In this document: positions 42,748 through 50,873 of the stretch, one piece after another
How the letters are laid out: every line of letters starts with the position of its first letter
How positions within the stretch are numbered: the stretch's first letter is position 1
NCBI GenBank assembly: GCA_003243455.1
Contig: QFQS01000001.1
Coordinates: forward strand, 1,922,001 to 1,986,000
Length of the DNA stretch: 64,000 nucleotides
Direction of reading: 5' to 3'
DNA from: Cereibacter sphaeroides
GTDB lineage: Bacteria; Pseudomonadota; Alphaproteobacteria; Rhodobacterales; Rhodobacteraceae
Translations under genes and position numbers: made by a program
Notes under the pieces: generated by a model
What the model saw: only the letters and a program-made list of their open reading frames with translations
What the model was told of the DNA's origin: nothing
Databases searched by the model: none

Positions 42748-43346
42748 TGGCCGACGCCCCGCGCGAGATCGAACGACTGATCGACCTGATGGCCCGCCTG
42801 CCGGGCCTTGGTCCCCGGTCGGCCCGCCGCGCGGTGCTGCACATGCTGCGCAAGCGCGAGGCCGTCATGGCCCCGCTTGCGCAATCACTGGCGGAGGTGG
42901 CGCTGGCCGCCCGCGACTGCGCCACCTGCGGCAACATCGGCACCGCCGATCCCTGCGACATCTGCCGCGATCCCCGACGCGCAACCGGCGAAATCTGCGT
43001 GGTCGAGACCGTCTCGGATCTATGGGCGATGGAACGCGGGCAGATATTTAAAGGCCGCTATCACGTCCTGGGTGGCACCCTGTCCGCGCTTGACGCCATC
43101 GGTCCGGAAGAACTGCGCATCCCCCGTCTCGTCGATCGTATCGGCGAAGAGGGCATCACCGAGGTGATCCTTGCACTCAACGCGACCATCGACGGCGCGA
43201 CCACTGGGCATTACATCGCCGACGCGCTGGCGCCCACCGGCGTTGCCATATCCTCGCTGGCCCAGGGCGTGCCGATTGGCGGGGAACTCGACTACCTCGA
43301 TGACGGCACGATCGGCGCCGCGCTAAAGGCCCGCAAACGCTTCTGA
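42747..43346 (+). CDS. recR: Recombination mediator protein RecR
   Basis: RecFOR-pathway mediator that helps load RecA onto gapped DNA, 199 aa. An N-terminal helix-hairpin-helix (LIDLMARLPGLGPRSARRAV, about 8-27) is followed by a four-Cys zinc finger (CATCGNIGTADPCDIC, about 56-71) and a Toprim domain with VVETVSDLWAMERGQIFKGRYHVLGG. The TGATG junction with ybaB implies coupling. All key Cys residues are present. Confidence 0.97.
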   Translation: MADAPREIERLIDLMARLPGLGPRSARRAVLHMLRKREAVMAPLAQSLAEVALAARDCATCGNIGTADPCDICRDPRRATGEICVVETVSDLWAMERGQIFKGRYHVLGGTLSALDAIGPEELRIPRLVDRIGEEGITEVILALNATIDGATTGHYIADALAPTGVAISSLAQGVPIGGELDYLDDGTIGAALKARKRF

Positions 43347-43355
43347 GGGGCTTCC

Positions 43356-43778
43356 ATGCTGCGGATCACCGATGACCTGAGTATCGCGGACTGGGAACTG
43401 ACCGAAAGCTTTTCCCGTTCTTCCGGTCCGGGTGGCCAAAACGTCAACAAAGTTGAAACGGCGGTCGAACTGCGGTTCGAGGCCGAACGGTCACCTCATC
43501 TGACCGCCCCGGTCAAGGCAAGGCTCAAACGCATCGCAGGGCGGCGCTGGACGCTCGACGGCGCCATCGTCATCCGCGCCGAGGAAACCCGCAGCCAGAT
43601 CCGCAACCGCGAACTTGCCCGCGAAAGGCTGGTCGAGATGATCCGGCAGGCGCTCATCGCCCCCAAGCGCCGGATCGCCACGAAGCCCACGCTGGCCAGC
43701 CAGCGCCGCAGGCTCGTTGCCAAGGCCGTGCGCAGCGACGTGAAAGCGGGCCGCGCCCGCCCCGGAGAGGAAGAATGA
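43356..43778 (+). CDS. arfB: Alternative ribosome-rescue factor ArfB (peptidyl-tRNA hydrolase)
   Basis: A 140-aa stop-codon-independent release factor that frees stalled ribosomes on non-stop mRNA. The GGQ catalytic motif is in SSGPGGQNVNKVETAVELRF (GGQ at 26-28). A basic C-terminal tail (KPTLASQRRRLVAKAVRSDVKAGRARPG) inserts into the mRNA entry channel. The length fits ArfB/YaeJ rather than a full-size release factor. It is 9 nt after recR and overlaps the aminotransferase start by 4 nt. Confidence 0.94.
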   Translation: MLRITDDLSIADWELTESFSRSSGPGGQNVNKVETAVELRFEAERSPHLTAPVKARLKRIAGRRWTLDGAIVIRAEETRSQIRNRELARERLVEMIRQALIAPKRRIATKPTLASQRRRLVAKAVRSDVKAGRARPGEEE

Positions 43779-45052
43779 CCGAGGATATGCTCGTCCGTCG
43801 TGCCCGCCTGATGGGGCCGAACGTGCCGACGTTTTACAGAACACCCGTTCACATTGTGCGTGGCGAAGGCGTCTGGCTGTGGGATGCCAACGGCAAACGC
43901 TATCTCGACTGCTACAACAACGTCCCCCATGTCGGCCATTGCCACCCCAGGGTGGTGCAGGCGATCAGCGCGCAGGCGGGCGTCCTGAATACCCACACCC
44001 GATACCTTCACGACCTGGTGCTGGATTACATCGAGCGGCTTACCGCGACACTCGGCCACGGTATCAGCCAGGCGATCATGACCTGCACGGGGTCAGAGGC
44101 GAACGATATCGCCCTGCGCATGGCGCAGGCGGTGACGGGAAAGACCGGGATCATCGCCTCCGACAACACCTATCACGGCAATACCACCGCCGTTTCGGCC
44201 CTTTCCTCGCGCCGCCCGCCCATCGGCGGCTATCCCGGACATGTCCGGCGCGTGCCTTCTCCCGACAGTCTGCGGCCAATTGGAGGAAGCGAGGCAGGAC
44301 AGGCCGAAGCTTTCGCCGCCGAGGTCAAGCGCGCCATCGAAGAACTCGAAACCGCCGGATACGGATTTTCCGGCCTGATGCTGTGTCCCGTCTTTGCCAA
44401 TGAGGGGCTGCCATCTGTGCAGCCCGGATTTCTCACCCCGACGGTGGAACTGGTTCGCCGTGCGGGCGGGCTGATCCTTTGCGACGAGGTGCAGCCCGGC
44501 TTCGGTCGCGTCGGCAGTCATTTCTGGGGCCATGACTGGCTGGGCTTCGCACCCGATGTGGTGACGGTGGGCAAACCCATGGCGAACGGACACCCGGTGG
44601 CCGCCGTTCTGGCGCGCCCCGATGTGATGGCAGCGTTCCGCGAGGCCTTTGGCTATTTCAACACCTTCGGTGGCAACCCGGTTTCGGCGGCAGCCTGTCT
44701 GGCGGTGCTGGACGTGATGGCCGACGAGGGTCTGCAGGAAAATGCGGTCCGCGTGAACGCGCATCTGATGGAACGGTTGCGTGCCCTGCACCACCCCCTG
44801 CTGGCCGAGGTGCGCGGCACCGGCATGTTCTTCGGGGCGGAATTCGTTCTGGACGATGCGATGACTCCCGCTACCGATTTCGTCACGGAAGTGGTCGAGC
44901 GCATGGTCGCGCGCGGCTTCCTGCTGAACCGGATCGGCCGGGCCGGCAATACGCTCAAGATCCGTCCGCCGATGCCGTTCAAGGTCGAACATGCCGATCT
45001 TCTGGCAGACGCGCTCGAACAGGTTCTGGCCGAGACACCGGTCGTCGCATGA
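43775..45052 (+). CDS. Class III PLP aminotransferase / phospholyase-like enzyme (AGXT2L-type)
   Basis: PLP enzyme of the class III aminotransferase family, 425 aa. The N-terminal domain contains YLDCYNNVPHVGHCHPRVV (about 43-61); TCTGSEANDIALRMA (about 105-119) binds PLP phosphate, ILCDEVQPGFGRVG (about 231-244) carries the Asp to the pyridine nitrogen, and the Schiff-base Lys is in VTVGKPMANGHPV (about 264-276). The segments NNVPHVGH and DEVQPGFGR are typical of the branch that contains the phospholyases acting on phosphoethanolamine or phosphohydroxylysine. The kinase gene overlapping its 3' end supports that reading; a true transaminase is the alternative. Confidence 0.85.
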   Translation: MTEDMLVRRARLMGPNVPTFYRTPVHIVRGEGVWLWDANGKRYLDCYNNVPHVGHCHPRVVQAISAQAGVLNTHTRYLHDLVLDYIERLTATLGHGISQAIMTCTGSEANDIALRMAQAVTGKTGIIASDNTYHGNTTAVSALSSRRPPIGGYPGHVRRVPSPDSLRPIGGSEAGQAEAFAAEVKRAIEELETAGYGFSGLMLCPVFANEGLPSVQPGFLTPTVELVRRAGGLILCDEVQPGFGRVGSHFWGHDWLGFAPDVVTVGKPMANGHPVAAVLARPDVMAAFREAFGYFNTFGGNPVSAAACLAVLDVMADEGLQENAVRVNAHLMERLRALHHPLLAEVRGTGMFFGAEFVLDDAMTPATDFVTEVVERMVARGFLLNRIGRAGNTLKIRPPMPFKVEHADLLADALEQVLAETPVVA

Positions 45053-45987
45053 CCCCTGCCGACATCGCAGCCTCCGCTTTTGGCGGCCGCGTCCTGCGGC
45101 TGATCAAGGCGCGCGAGAATGAGGTCTACGAGGTCGAGCTGCCCTCTGGCCGGGCCGCCCTGCGCCTGCATCGGACCGGGTATCAGTCAGCGGCGGCAAT
45201 CAGATCCGAACTCTGGTGGTGCGACGCACTGGCGGCAGGCGGCGTTCCCGTTCCCCGCCCGCTGCGCACGCTTTCCGGCGACATGCTGGCCGAGGCCGGC
45301 GGTCGCTTCGCCTCCGCCGTCGGCTGGCTGGACGGGCAGCCAATCGGCGAAGCGGGCGTTCCGCTGGCGGGCAGCACTGCCGATCAGGCTGCGCTCTACC
45401 GCAATCTCGGCCGCCTGCTTGCGCAGGTTCATAGCGTGACCGACAACCTGACCCTGCCCGCCTGGTTCGAGCGTCCTCGCTGGGATTTCGACGGCCTGCT
45501 GGGAGAACAGCCGTTCTGGGATCGCTTCTGGGAACACCCGGCGCTCGACCCACAAGAGGCCGACATCGCCCTGCGCACCCGCGATTTCCTGCGCGAACGC
45601 ATCGGTGGCCATGCCCAGCGCGCGCCCGTGCGCCTGATCCACGCCGATGTCCTGCGCGAAAATGTTTTCAGCGGCGCTGACGGCCTGTCGCTGATCGACT
45701 TCGACGACAGCGGCTATGGCTATGCCCTCTACGACCTTGGCACCGCACTTGCGCAAAGTCTGAAGGAACCCGCGCTTCCCGCCATCGCGGCAGGGTTGGC
45801 CGAGGGCTACGGGGAAAGCCAACCGATAGATGCCGAAATGATCCCGGTCTTTACGCTCATGCGCTGCTGCGCCTCGGTCGGATGGATGATCCCGCGGCTG
45901 CAATCCGGCGATCCGGTGATCCGGCGGCATATCGAGCGGATGACCACGCTTGCTGTCCCCATGCTGGCCGGAAAGATGCCCTGGTAG
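45049..45987 (+). CDS. APH-family phosphotransferase (hydroxylysine/aminoglycoside kinase-like)
   Basis: A 312-aa protein-kinase-like-fold small-molecule kinase. The start overlaps the aminotransferase stop by 4 nt. An N-terminal nucleotide-binding lobe contains ENEVYEVELPSGRAALRLHR (about 23-42); the Brenner-type catalytic loop is LIHADVLRENV (about 197-207), and the Mg-binding Asp is in LIDFDDSGYG (about 215-224). Eukaryotic hydroxylysine kinase (AGPHD1) and homoserine kinase type II belong to this fold. Coupled to a phospholyase-like enzyme, it would phosphorylate an amino alcohol or hydroxy-amino acid and pass it on for elimination of phosphate. Confidence 0.83.
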   Translation: MTPADIAASAFGGRVLRLIKARENEVYEVELPSGRAALRLHRTGYQSAAAIRSELWWCDALAAGGVPVPRPLRTLSGDMLAEAGGRFASAVGWLDGQPIGEAGVPLAGSTADQAALYRNLGRLLAQVHSVTDNLTLPAWFERPRWDFDGLLGEQPFWDRFWEHPALDPQEADIALRTRDFLRERIGGHAQRAPVRLIHADVLRENVFSGADGLSLIDFDDSGYGYALYDLGTALAQSLKEPALPAIAAGLAEGYGESQPIDAEMIPVFTLMRCCASVGWMIPRLQSGDPVIRRHIERMTTLAVPMLAGKMPW

Positions 45988-45996
45988 ACCCTCGCC

Positions 45997-47289
45997 CTAA
46001 ACCAGAACCTCTTCCGCCACCTGCTTACCCACGCCGAAAACCCGCTTGTAGCGTTCGATCTGGTCAGCCGGACCCATCGCCTTGTTCGGGTTGTCGCTCA
46101 GCTTCACGGTCGGGCGACCGTTGGCCGAGATCGCCTTGCAGACCAGGCTGAACGGGGCCAGCGTATCGCCTTCGACCAGACCGCGGAAATCGTTGGTCAG
46201 CATGGTGCCCCAGCCGAAGCTGACCTTGACGCGCCCGGCAAAGCGGCGGTGCAATTCCTCGATCTTGTCCACGTCCAGCCCGTCGGAAAAGATCACCAGC
46301 TTCTGCTTCGGATCCTCGCCCCGCGCGATCCACCAGCGGATCGCCGTCTCTGCCGCCTCTGCCGGATCACCCGAATCGATACGGATCCCGGTCCAGCTTG
46401 CCAGCCAGTCCGGCGCGTTCTTCAGGAATCCTTCGGTGCCATAGGTGTCGGGCAGGATGACACGCAGATTGCCGTCATGCTCTTCATGCCAGTCGGCCAG
46501 CACCTGATAGGGCGCCTGCGCAAGCTCCGCATCCGTCCGGGCCAGGGCCGAATAGACCATCGGCAATTCATGCGCATTGGTGCCGATCGCCTCGACTTCG
46601 CGCCGATAGGCGATCAGGCAGTTCGAGGTGCCGGTGAACTTGTTGTCCAGCCCCTCCATCAGCGCCTGCACGCACCAGTCCTGCCACAGAAAGGAATGCC
46701 GCCGACGCGTCCCGAAATCCGCCAGCCGCAACCCGTCGATCTTGCGCAGCCGCTCGACCTTTTCCCAGACGCGGGTCATCGCGCGGGCATACAGCACCTG
46801 CAGCTCGAACCGCCCCATGTCCTTCAGCGCGGCGCGGGTCCGCAACTCCATCAGCGTGGCCAGCGCCGGAATCTCCCACAGCATGACCTCGGGCCATTTG
46901 CCCTCGAAGGTCAGCTCATACTGCCCGTCGCGCTTTTCCAGGTGATAGGGCGGCAGTTGCAACCCCTCGAACCACTCCATGAAATCGGGGCGGAACATCT
47001 GGCGCTTGCCGTAGAACGTGTTCCCGCGCAGCCAGGTGCTTTCGCCCCGTGACAGGCGCAGCGTGCGAATATGGTCAAGCTGCTCGCGCAACTCGCCTTC
47101 GTCGATCAGGTCCGCCAGCCGCACCGAAGTGGTCCGATTGATCAGCGAAAACACAACCTGCGTATCCGGCTTGTTGCGGAAAATCGACTGACACATCAAA
47201 AGCTTGTAGAAATCGGTGTCGATCAGCGACCGCACGATCGGGTCGATCTTCCATTTGTGGTTATAGACGCGGGTTGCAATATCGACCAT
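45997..47289 (-). CDS. pncB: Nicotinate phosphoribosyltransferase
   Basis: NAD salvage enzyme, 430 aa, making nicotinate mononucleotide from nicotinate and PRPP with ATP hydrolysis. N-terminal DTDFYKLLMCQSIF and FSLINRT are typical. Other landmarks: FGTRRRHSF (about 233-241), GTSNCLIAYRREVEAIGTNAHELPM (about 260-284) with the His that is phosphorylated in the family, and GIRIDSGDP (about 326-334). It lies 1 nt after the nicotinamidase gene, so the pair converts nicotinamide to NaMN. It converges on the kinase gene with 9 nt between. Confidence 0.96.
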   Translation of the reverse strand: MVDIATRVYNHKWKIDPIVRSLIDTDFYKLLMCQSIFRNKPDTQVVFSLINRTTSVRLADLIDEGELREQLDHIRTLRLSRGESTWLRGNTFYGKRQMFRPDFMEWFEGLQLPPYHLEKRDGQYELTFEGKWPEVMLWEIPALATLMELRTRAALKDMGRFELQVLYARAMTRVWEKVERLRKIDGLRLADFGTRRRHSFLWQDWCVQALMEGLDNKFTGTSNCLIAYRREVEAIGTNAHELPMVYSALARTDAELAQAPYQVLADWHEEHDGNLRVILPDTYGTEGFLKNAPDWLASWTGIRIDSGDPAEAAETAIRWWIARGEDPKQKLVIFSDGLDVDKIEELHRRFAGRVKVSFGWGTMLTNDFRGLVEGDTLAPFSLVCKAISANGRPTVKLSDNPNKAMGPADQIERYKRVFGVGKQVAEEVLV

Positions 47290-47290
47290 C

Positions 47291-47899
47291 TCAGGCCACC
47301 AGCCTTACACCGGCGTCGATCATCTGCCGCCGCGCGTCTTCCAATGATCCGTTCAGGTCGATGGCACGACAGGCCCCCTCGACGACCGTCACGCCGAACC
47401 CGTGCCCCACCGCATCCAGCGCGGAATAGGATACGCAGAAATCGGTGGCCAGCCCCACGATCGTCACCTTCGTCACCCCGCGAGACCGCAGATAGCCCTC
47501 AAGGCCCGTCGGCGTCACCCGGTCGTTCTCGTAGAACCCCGAATAGCTGTCGATCTCGGGCCGGAATCCCTTGCGGATGATCAGCTCCGCCGCATCGACA
47601 TCCAGCCCCTCGCGAAACTCCGCCCCCTGTGCACCTTGAACGCAATGCACCGGCCACAGCACCTGCGGACCATAGGGCATCTCGGTCATCGAAAACGGCT
47701 CGGCCCCCGGATGGTTCGCCGCGAACGACATATGCGCTACCGGGTGCCAGTCCTGCGTCAGCACGACCACCGCGAATTCCTTCATAAGCGCATTGATGCG
47801 CGGAATGATCTCGTCCCCGCCCGCAACCGCAAGCGCGCCACCGGGGCAGAAGTCGTTTTGCACGTCGATGACGATCAGGGCTTCGTTCGGGCTTCGCAT
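47291..47899 (-). CDS. pncA: Nicotinamidase
   Basis: Cysteine hydrolase of the isochorismatase fold, 202 aa from ATG 47899 with GGAGAGG just upstream; the frame extends to 47956. It deamidates nicotinamide to nicotinate. The active-site Asp is in VIDVQNDFCPGG (about 10-21), metal-binding Asp/His residues are in TQDWHPVAHMSFAANHPG (about 49-66), and the nucleophile Cys is in VGLATDFCVSYSALDA (about 152-167). It is cotranscribed with pncB. Confidence 0.95.
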   Translation of the reverse strand: MRSPNEALIVIDVQNDFCPGGALAVAGGDEIIPRINALMKEFAVVVLTQDWHPVAHMSFAANHPGAEPFSMTEMPYGPQVLWPVHCVQGAQGAEFREGLDVDAAELIIRKGFRPEIDSYSGFYENDRVTPTGLEGYLRSRGVTKVTIVGLATDFCVSYSALDAVGHGFGVTVVEGACRAIDLNGSLEDARRQMIDAGVRLVA

Positions 47900-48002
47900 G
47901 GGCCTCTCCGGTTCCGGCAGAACTCCTTGGGTAAGTGCCGACTTGCGCAGCGTCAAGGAGGCGGCCTTGCGAAGGGGCCTCGCGCGGGACTATGACGCGG
48001 CC

Positions 48003-48920
48003 ATGCTGACCGTTGCCGCGCTTTACCACTTCACCCGTTTCCCCGACCCGGAATCGCTTTGCGATCCGCTAAGGGCGCTGTGCCGCGAGGCTGGCGTGAA
48101 GGGCACGCTGCTGATCGCGGGCGAAGGCGTGAACGGCACCATCGCCGGTCCGCGCGCAGGCATCGACCGCGCGCTGGCCCATCTGCGCGCCCTGCCCGGC
48201 TGCGAAACGCTGGTGTGGAAGGAAAGCCTGGCCCAGACGATGCCCTTTTCCCGCATGAAGGTCCGCCTGAAGCAAGAGATCGTCACCATGGGACAGCCGG
48301 ACGTCGATCCGGTCGCCGCCGTCGGGCATTATGTGAAACCCGCCGACTGGAACGATCTGATCGCATCGCCGGACGTGGCCGTGATCGACACCCGCAACGA
48401 CTATGAGGTCGCCATCGGAACCTTCGAAGGCGCGATCGACCCGCAGACGCGCACCTTTCGCGATTTCCCCGCCTGGTGGGCGGCAGAGAAGGACCGCTTC
48501 GCGGGCAAGCGCATCGCCATGTTCTGCACCGGCGGCATCCGCTGCGAAAAGGCGACGAGCTATCTGGTCTCTCAGGGCGTGCAGGACGTCTTCCACCTTC
48601 AGGGCGGCATCCTGAAATATCTTGAAGACGTGCCCGCCGACCAAAGCCTCTGGCAGGGCGAATGCTTTGTCTTCGACGGTCGCGTGTCGGTCGGACATGG
48701 CCTGCAACAGGGCGATTTCACCAGTTGCGGCGCCTGCCGCCGCCCGGTCAGCGCCGACGACCGCGCCCATCCGGCCTACGAGGCGGGCGTCGCCTGTCCC
48801 GCCTGTGTGGATGAATACGACGCCGAAGATCGCGCGCGGTTCCGCGAGCGCCAGAAGCAGGTCCAACTCGCCAGGGCGCGCGGCACCCGGCACATGGGCG
48901 AGCAGGACGGCACTCTCTAG
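48003..48920 (+). CDS. trhO: tRNA uridine(34) hydroxylase TrhO (rhodanese-related)
   Basis: O2-dependent enzyme that hydroxylates the wobble uridine on the way to mo5U/cmo5U in tRNA, 305 aa from ATG 48003. The N-terminal domain includes EGVNGTIAGPRAGIDRAL (about 42-59); the central rhodanese domain has the active Cys at 175 in FCTGGIRCEKATSY. C-terminal cysteine pairs (CGACRRPV and CPACVDEY, about 240-275) look metal-binding. It is divergent from pncA across 103 nt. A possible terminator hairpin follows at 48945. Confidence 0.93.
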   Translation: MLTVAALYHFTRFPDPESLCDPLRALCREAGVKGTLLIAGEGVNGTIAGPRAGIDRALAHLRALPGCETLVWKESLAQTMPFSRMKVRLKQEIVTMGQPDVDPVAAVGHYVKPADWNDLIASPDVAVIDTRNDYEVAIGTFEGAIDPQTRTFRDFPAWWAAEKDRFAGKRIAMFCTGGIRCEKATSYLVSQGVQDVFHLQGGILKYLEDVPADQSLWQGECFVFDGRVSVGHGLQQGDFTSCGACRRPVSADDRAHPAYEAGVACPACVDEYDAEDRARFRERQKQVQLARARGTRHMGEQDGTL

Positions 48921-48944
48921 AAATACCCGATCAATCTTCCGGCT

Positions 48945-48966
48945 GGCGAAGGCACCTGCCTTCGCC
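48945..48966 (+). terminator. Hairpin downstream of trhO
   Basis: A perfect 9-bp stem with a 4-nt loop: GGCGAAGGC at 48945-48953, loop ACCT, GCCTTCGCC at 48958-48966, 24 nt after the trhO stop. The following GCTCCCTGACATTTCC is not a true T-tract, so it is either a weak intrinsic terminator or an RNA 3'-end protective hairpin. Confidence 0.5.
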
Positions 48967-49218
48967 GCTCCCTGACATTTCCGTTTCCCCGACCGTTGGC
49001 CCAAAGCCATAGGCCATCCTGCATTGCTGCATTGCGCTTTCTGCCGGGGAAAGAGTCGTTTCCCCTGTGGCCCCCCAACCCTCCCTGCCAACTACCGCCA
49101 CTCGATTAATTGAGTGAAAGAATCAGGCTTTACAAAACCTACTCTTTCAGTCAGCTTTATAGAAGTAGCCCAGCCAGCTCCTTTGGCAGCCGGGGCCGTC
49201 CTGTCGATGGAGAATGCG
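48967..49218 (+). promoter_or_regulatory. Upstream region of the hemP/imelysin iron locus
   Basis: A noncoding stretch of about 250 bp preceding the iron genes. A near-perfect 16-bp palindrome, ACTCGATTAATTGAGT, lies at 49100-49115 (one mismatched base pair). Directly overlapping it, 49111-49125 reads TGA-N9-TCA, the core spacing of the iron-responsive (IRO/RirA-type) operator of alphaproteobacteria. An AT-rich stretch with TTTATAG near 49156-49162 could be a -10. This is a motif reading only; the downstream genes make iron control plausible. Confidence 0.45.
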
Positions 49219-49377
49219 ATGACCCGCTCTTCCTCCGCGCCGGCCGTCAGGCCGCGGACCGATCGCCGCCCGGACCTGTCGGGCTGGCAGCATGAACTTT
49301 TTCTCTCGGCTCTGACCGGCGGCTTTTCGCTGTCGCTGTTCGACGCCCTCTTCGACCGTATGGAGCGCCAGCCATGA
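49219..49377 (+). CDS. Small hypothetical protein preceding hemP
   Basis: A 52-aa ORF starting at ATG 49219, with GGAG 6 nt upstream, and overlapping hemP by 4 nt (ATGA). An N-terminal Ser/Arg/Pro-rich half (MTRSSSAPAVRPRTDRRP) is followed by an amphipathic helical half (WQHELFLSALTGGFSLSLFDALFDRM). The ribosome-binding site and the coupling to hemP argue that it is translated. I do not recognise a family. A longer frame back to 49114 lacks support. Confidence 0.5.
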   Translation: MTRSSSAPAVRPRTDRRPDLSGWQHELFLSALTGGFSLSLFDALFDRMERQP

Positions 49378-49541
49378 ACGCACGTCCCGACCCCGCCACC
49401 CTTGTCAAATTCCCTGCCCAGCCGCCGATGCATGATGCGGTAGAGCTGACCAAAGGCGGCGTGCAGGCCCTGATCGCGCTGAACGGACAGGTTTACAACC
49501 TGCGTATCACCCGCGCCGGCAAGCTTATCCTGACGAAATAG
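49374..49541 (+). CDS. hemP: Hemin uptake protein HemP
   Basis: A 55-aa small protein (ATG 49374 to TAG 49541). The C-terminal half carries the HemP signature: a Gly followed by LIALNGQVYNLRITRAGKLILTK, in which the Tyr-x-Leu-Arg-x-Thr-x-x-Gly-Lys-Leu-Ile-Leu-Thr-Lys pattern is complete. HemP proteins are tied to heme/iron uptake loci and in some bacteria act as regulators needed for outer-membrane heme receptor expression. Here no heme receptor is nearby; it precedes an imelysin gene by 62 nt, in keeping with an iron-regulated unit. Confidence 0.85.
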   Translation: MNARPDPATLVKFPAQPPMHDAVELTKGGVQALIALNGQVYNLRITRAGKLILTK

Positions 49542-49603
49542 TTCCCGGCGAAAACCGCGCCAGGGGTCACCGATCCTCCAAACCTCCAGCTGGATTACAA
49601 GCT

Positions 49604-50860
49604 ATGAAGAAACTTGCTCTTGCCGCCTTGCTTGGCTCTGCGGCGCACCCCGTTTTTGCGGCCGAACCCGCCGATGTGGTCACCACCTACGCCAACATCG
49701 CCGAGGCGACCTATGGCGACAGCCTGACCACCGCACAGGCGCTGCTGGCCGCAGTGGATGCGCTGATAGCCTCGCCGTCGGAAGACACGCTGAAGGCCGC
49801 GCGTGAGGCATGGCTGGTTTCGCGCGCGCCCTACCAGCAATCCGAGGCCTTCCGTTTCGGCAACCCGATCGTCGACGATTGGGAAGGCCGCGTGAATGCC
49901 TGGCCGCTGGACGAAGGTCTGATCGACTATGTCGACCAGTCCTATGGCGGCCCGACCGAGGAAAACGCACTGGCCGCTCTCAATGTCATCGCCAACCCGA
50001 AATTCCAGATTTCGGGAACCGAGGTCGATGCCTCGGTCATCACCCCGGAACTGATCTCGGGCACCCTGCAAGAGGCGGACGGCGTCGAGGCCAACGTGGC
50101 GTCGGGCTATCACGCCATCGAATTCCTTCTGTGGGGCCAGGACCTGAACGGCACCGGCCCTGGCGCGGGCAACCGCCCCTACACCGATTATGCCGCGGGC
50201 GAGGCCTGCACCGGCGGAAACTGCGACCGTCGCGGCCAATACCTGCAAGCTTCGGCGCAGCTTCTGGTCAGCGATCTGGAGGAAATGGTCGCCAACTGGA
50301 AAGAGGGCGGTGCCGCGCGTGAGGCTGTCGTCGCCGATCCCAAGGGGGGGCTGAGCGCAATGCTGACCGGCATGGGCAGCCTGTCATATGGCGAGCTGGC
50401 GGGTGAGCGCATGCGCCTTGGCCTGCTGCTGAACGACCCCGAGGAAGAGCACGACTGCTTCTCGGACAACACCTACAACAGCCACTATTACGACGGCATG
50501 GGCATCCGCAACGTCTACCTGGGCAGCTATACCCGGACGGATGGCAGCGTCGTCTCCGGCCCGTCCCTGTCCGAACTGGTCGCCGACGCCGATCCGGCGC
50601 TCGACACCCAGCTGAAGGGCGAGCTTGACGCCTCGGTCGCCGCCCTTGGCGCGATCAAGACTGCCGCCGAAGGCGGGCTGGCCTATGACCAGATGCTGGC
50701 CCCCGGCAATGCCGAAGGCGAAAAGCTGATCATGGGTGGCGTGAACGCCCTCATCACCCAGACCAAGTCGATCGAACGCGCCGTCACCGCCCTTGGCCTG
50801 ACCGAGATCGCGGTCGAAGGCTCGGACAGCCTCGACAACCCGAACGCGGTCTTCCAGTAA
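49604..50860 (+). CDS. Imelysin family iron-regulated protein (peptidase M75-like)
   Basis: Periplasmic imelysin/IrpA-like protein, 418 aa. A signal peptide spans residues 1-19 (cleavage after VFA, before AEPADV). The helical imelysin domain includes WLVSRAPYQQSEAFRFGNP (about 68-86) and the GxHxxE motif in SGYHAIEFLLWG (His170, Glu173), a proposed metal-binding or catalytic site. NTYNSHYYDGMGIRNVYLG lies near 287-305. Members are iron-regulated and thought to take part in iron acquisition, though the mechanism is unsettled. It opens a run that includes bfd, bfr, a di-heme protein and a second imelysin. Confidence 0.92.
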   Translation: MKKLALAALLGSAAHPVFAAEPADVVTTYANIAEATYGDSLTTAQALLAAVDALIASPSEDTLKAAREAWLVSRAPYQQSEAFRFGNPIVDDWEGRVNAWPLDEGLIDYVDQSYGGPTEENALAALNVIANPKFQISGTEVDASVITPELISGTLQEADGVEANVASGYHAIEFLLWGQDLNGTGPGAGNRPYTDYAAGEACTGGNCDRRGQYLQASAQLLVSDLEEMVANWKEGGAAREAVVADPKGGLSAMLTGMGSLSYGELAGERMRLGLLLNDPEEEHDCFSDNTYNSHYYDGMGIRNVYLGSYTRTDGSVVSGPSLSELVADADPALDTQLKGELDASVAALGAIKTAAEGGLAYDQMLAPGNAEGEKLIMGGVNALITQTKSIERAVTALGLTEIAVEGSDSLDNPNAVFQ

Positions 50861-50873
50861 GCAGGTCCGCGCA

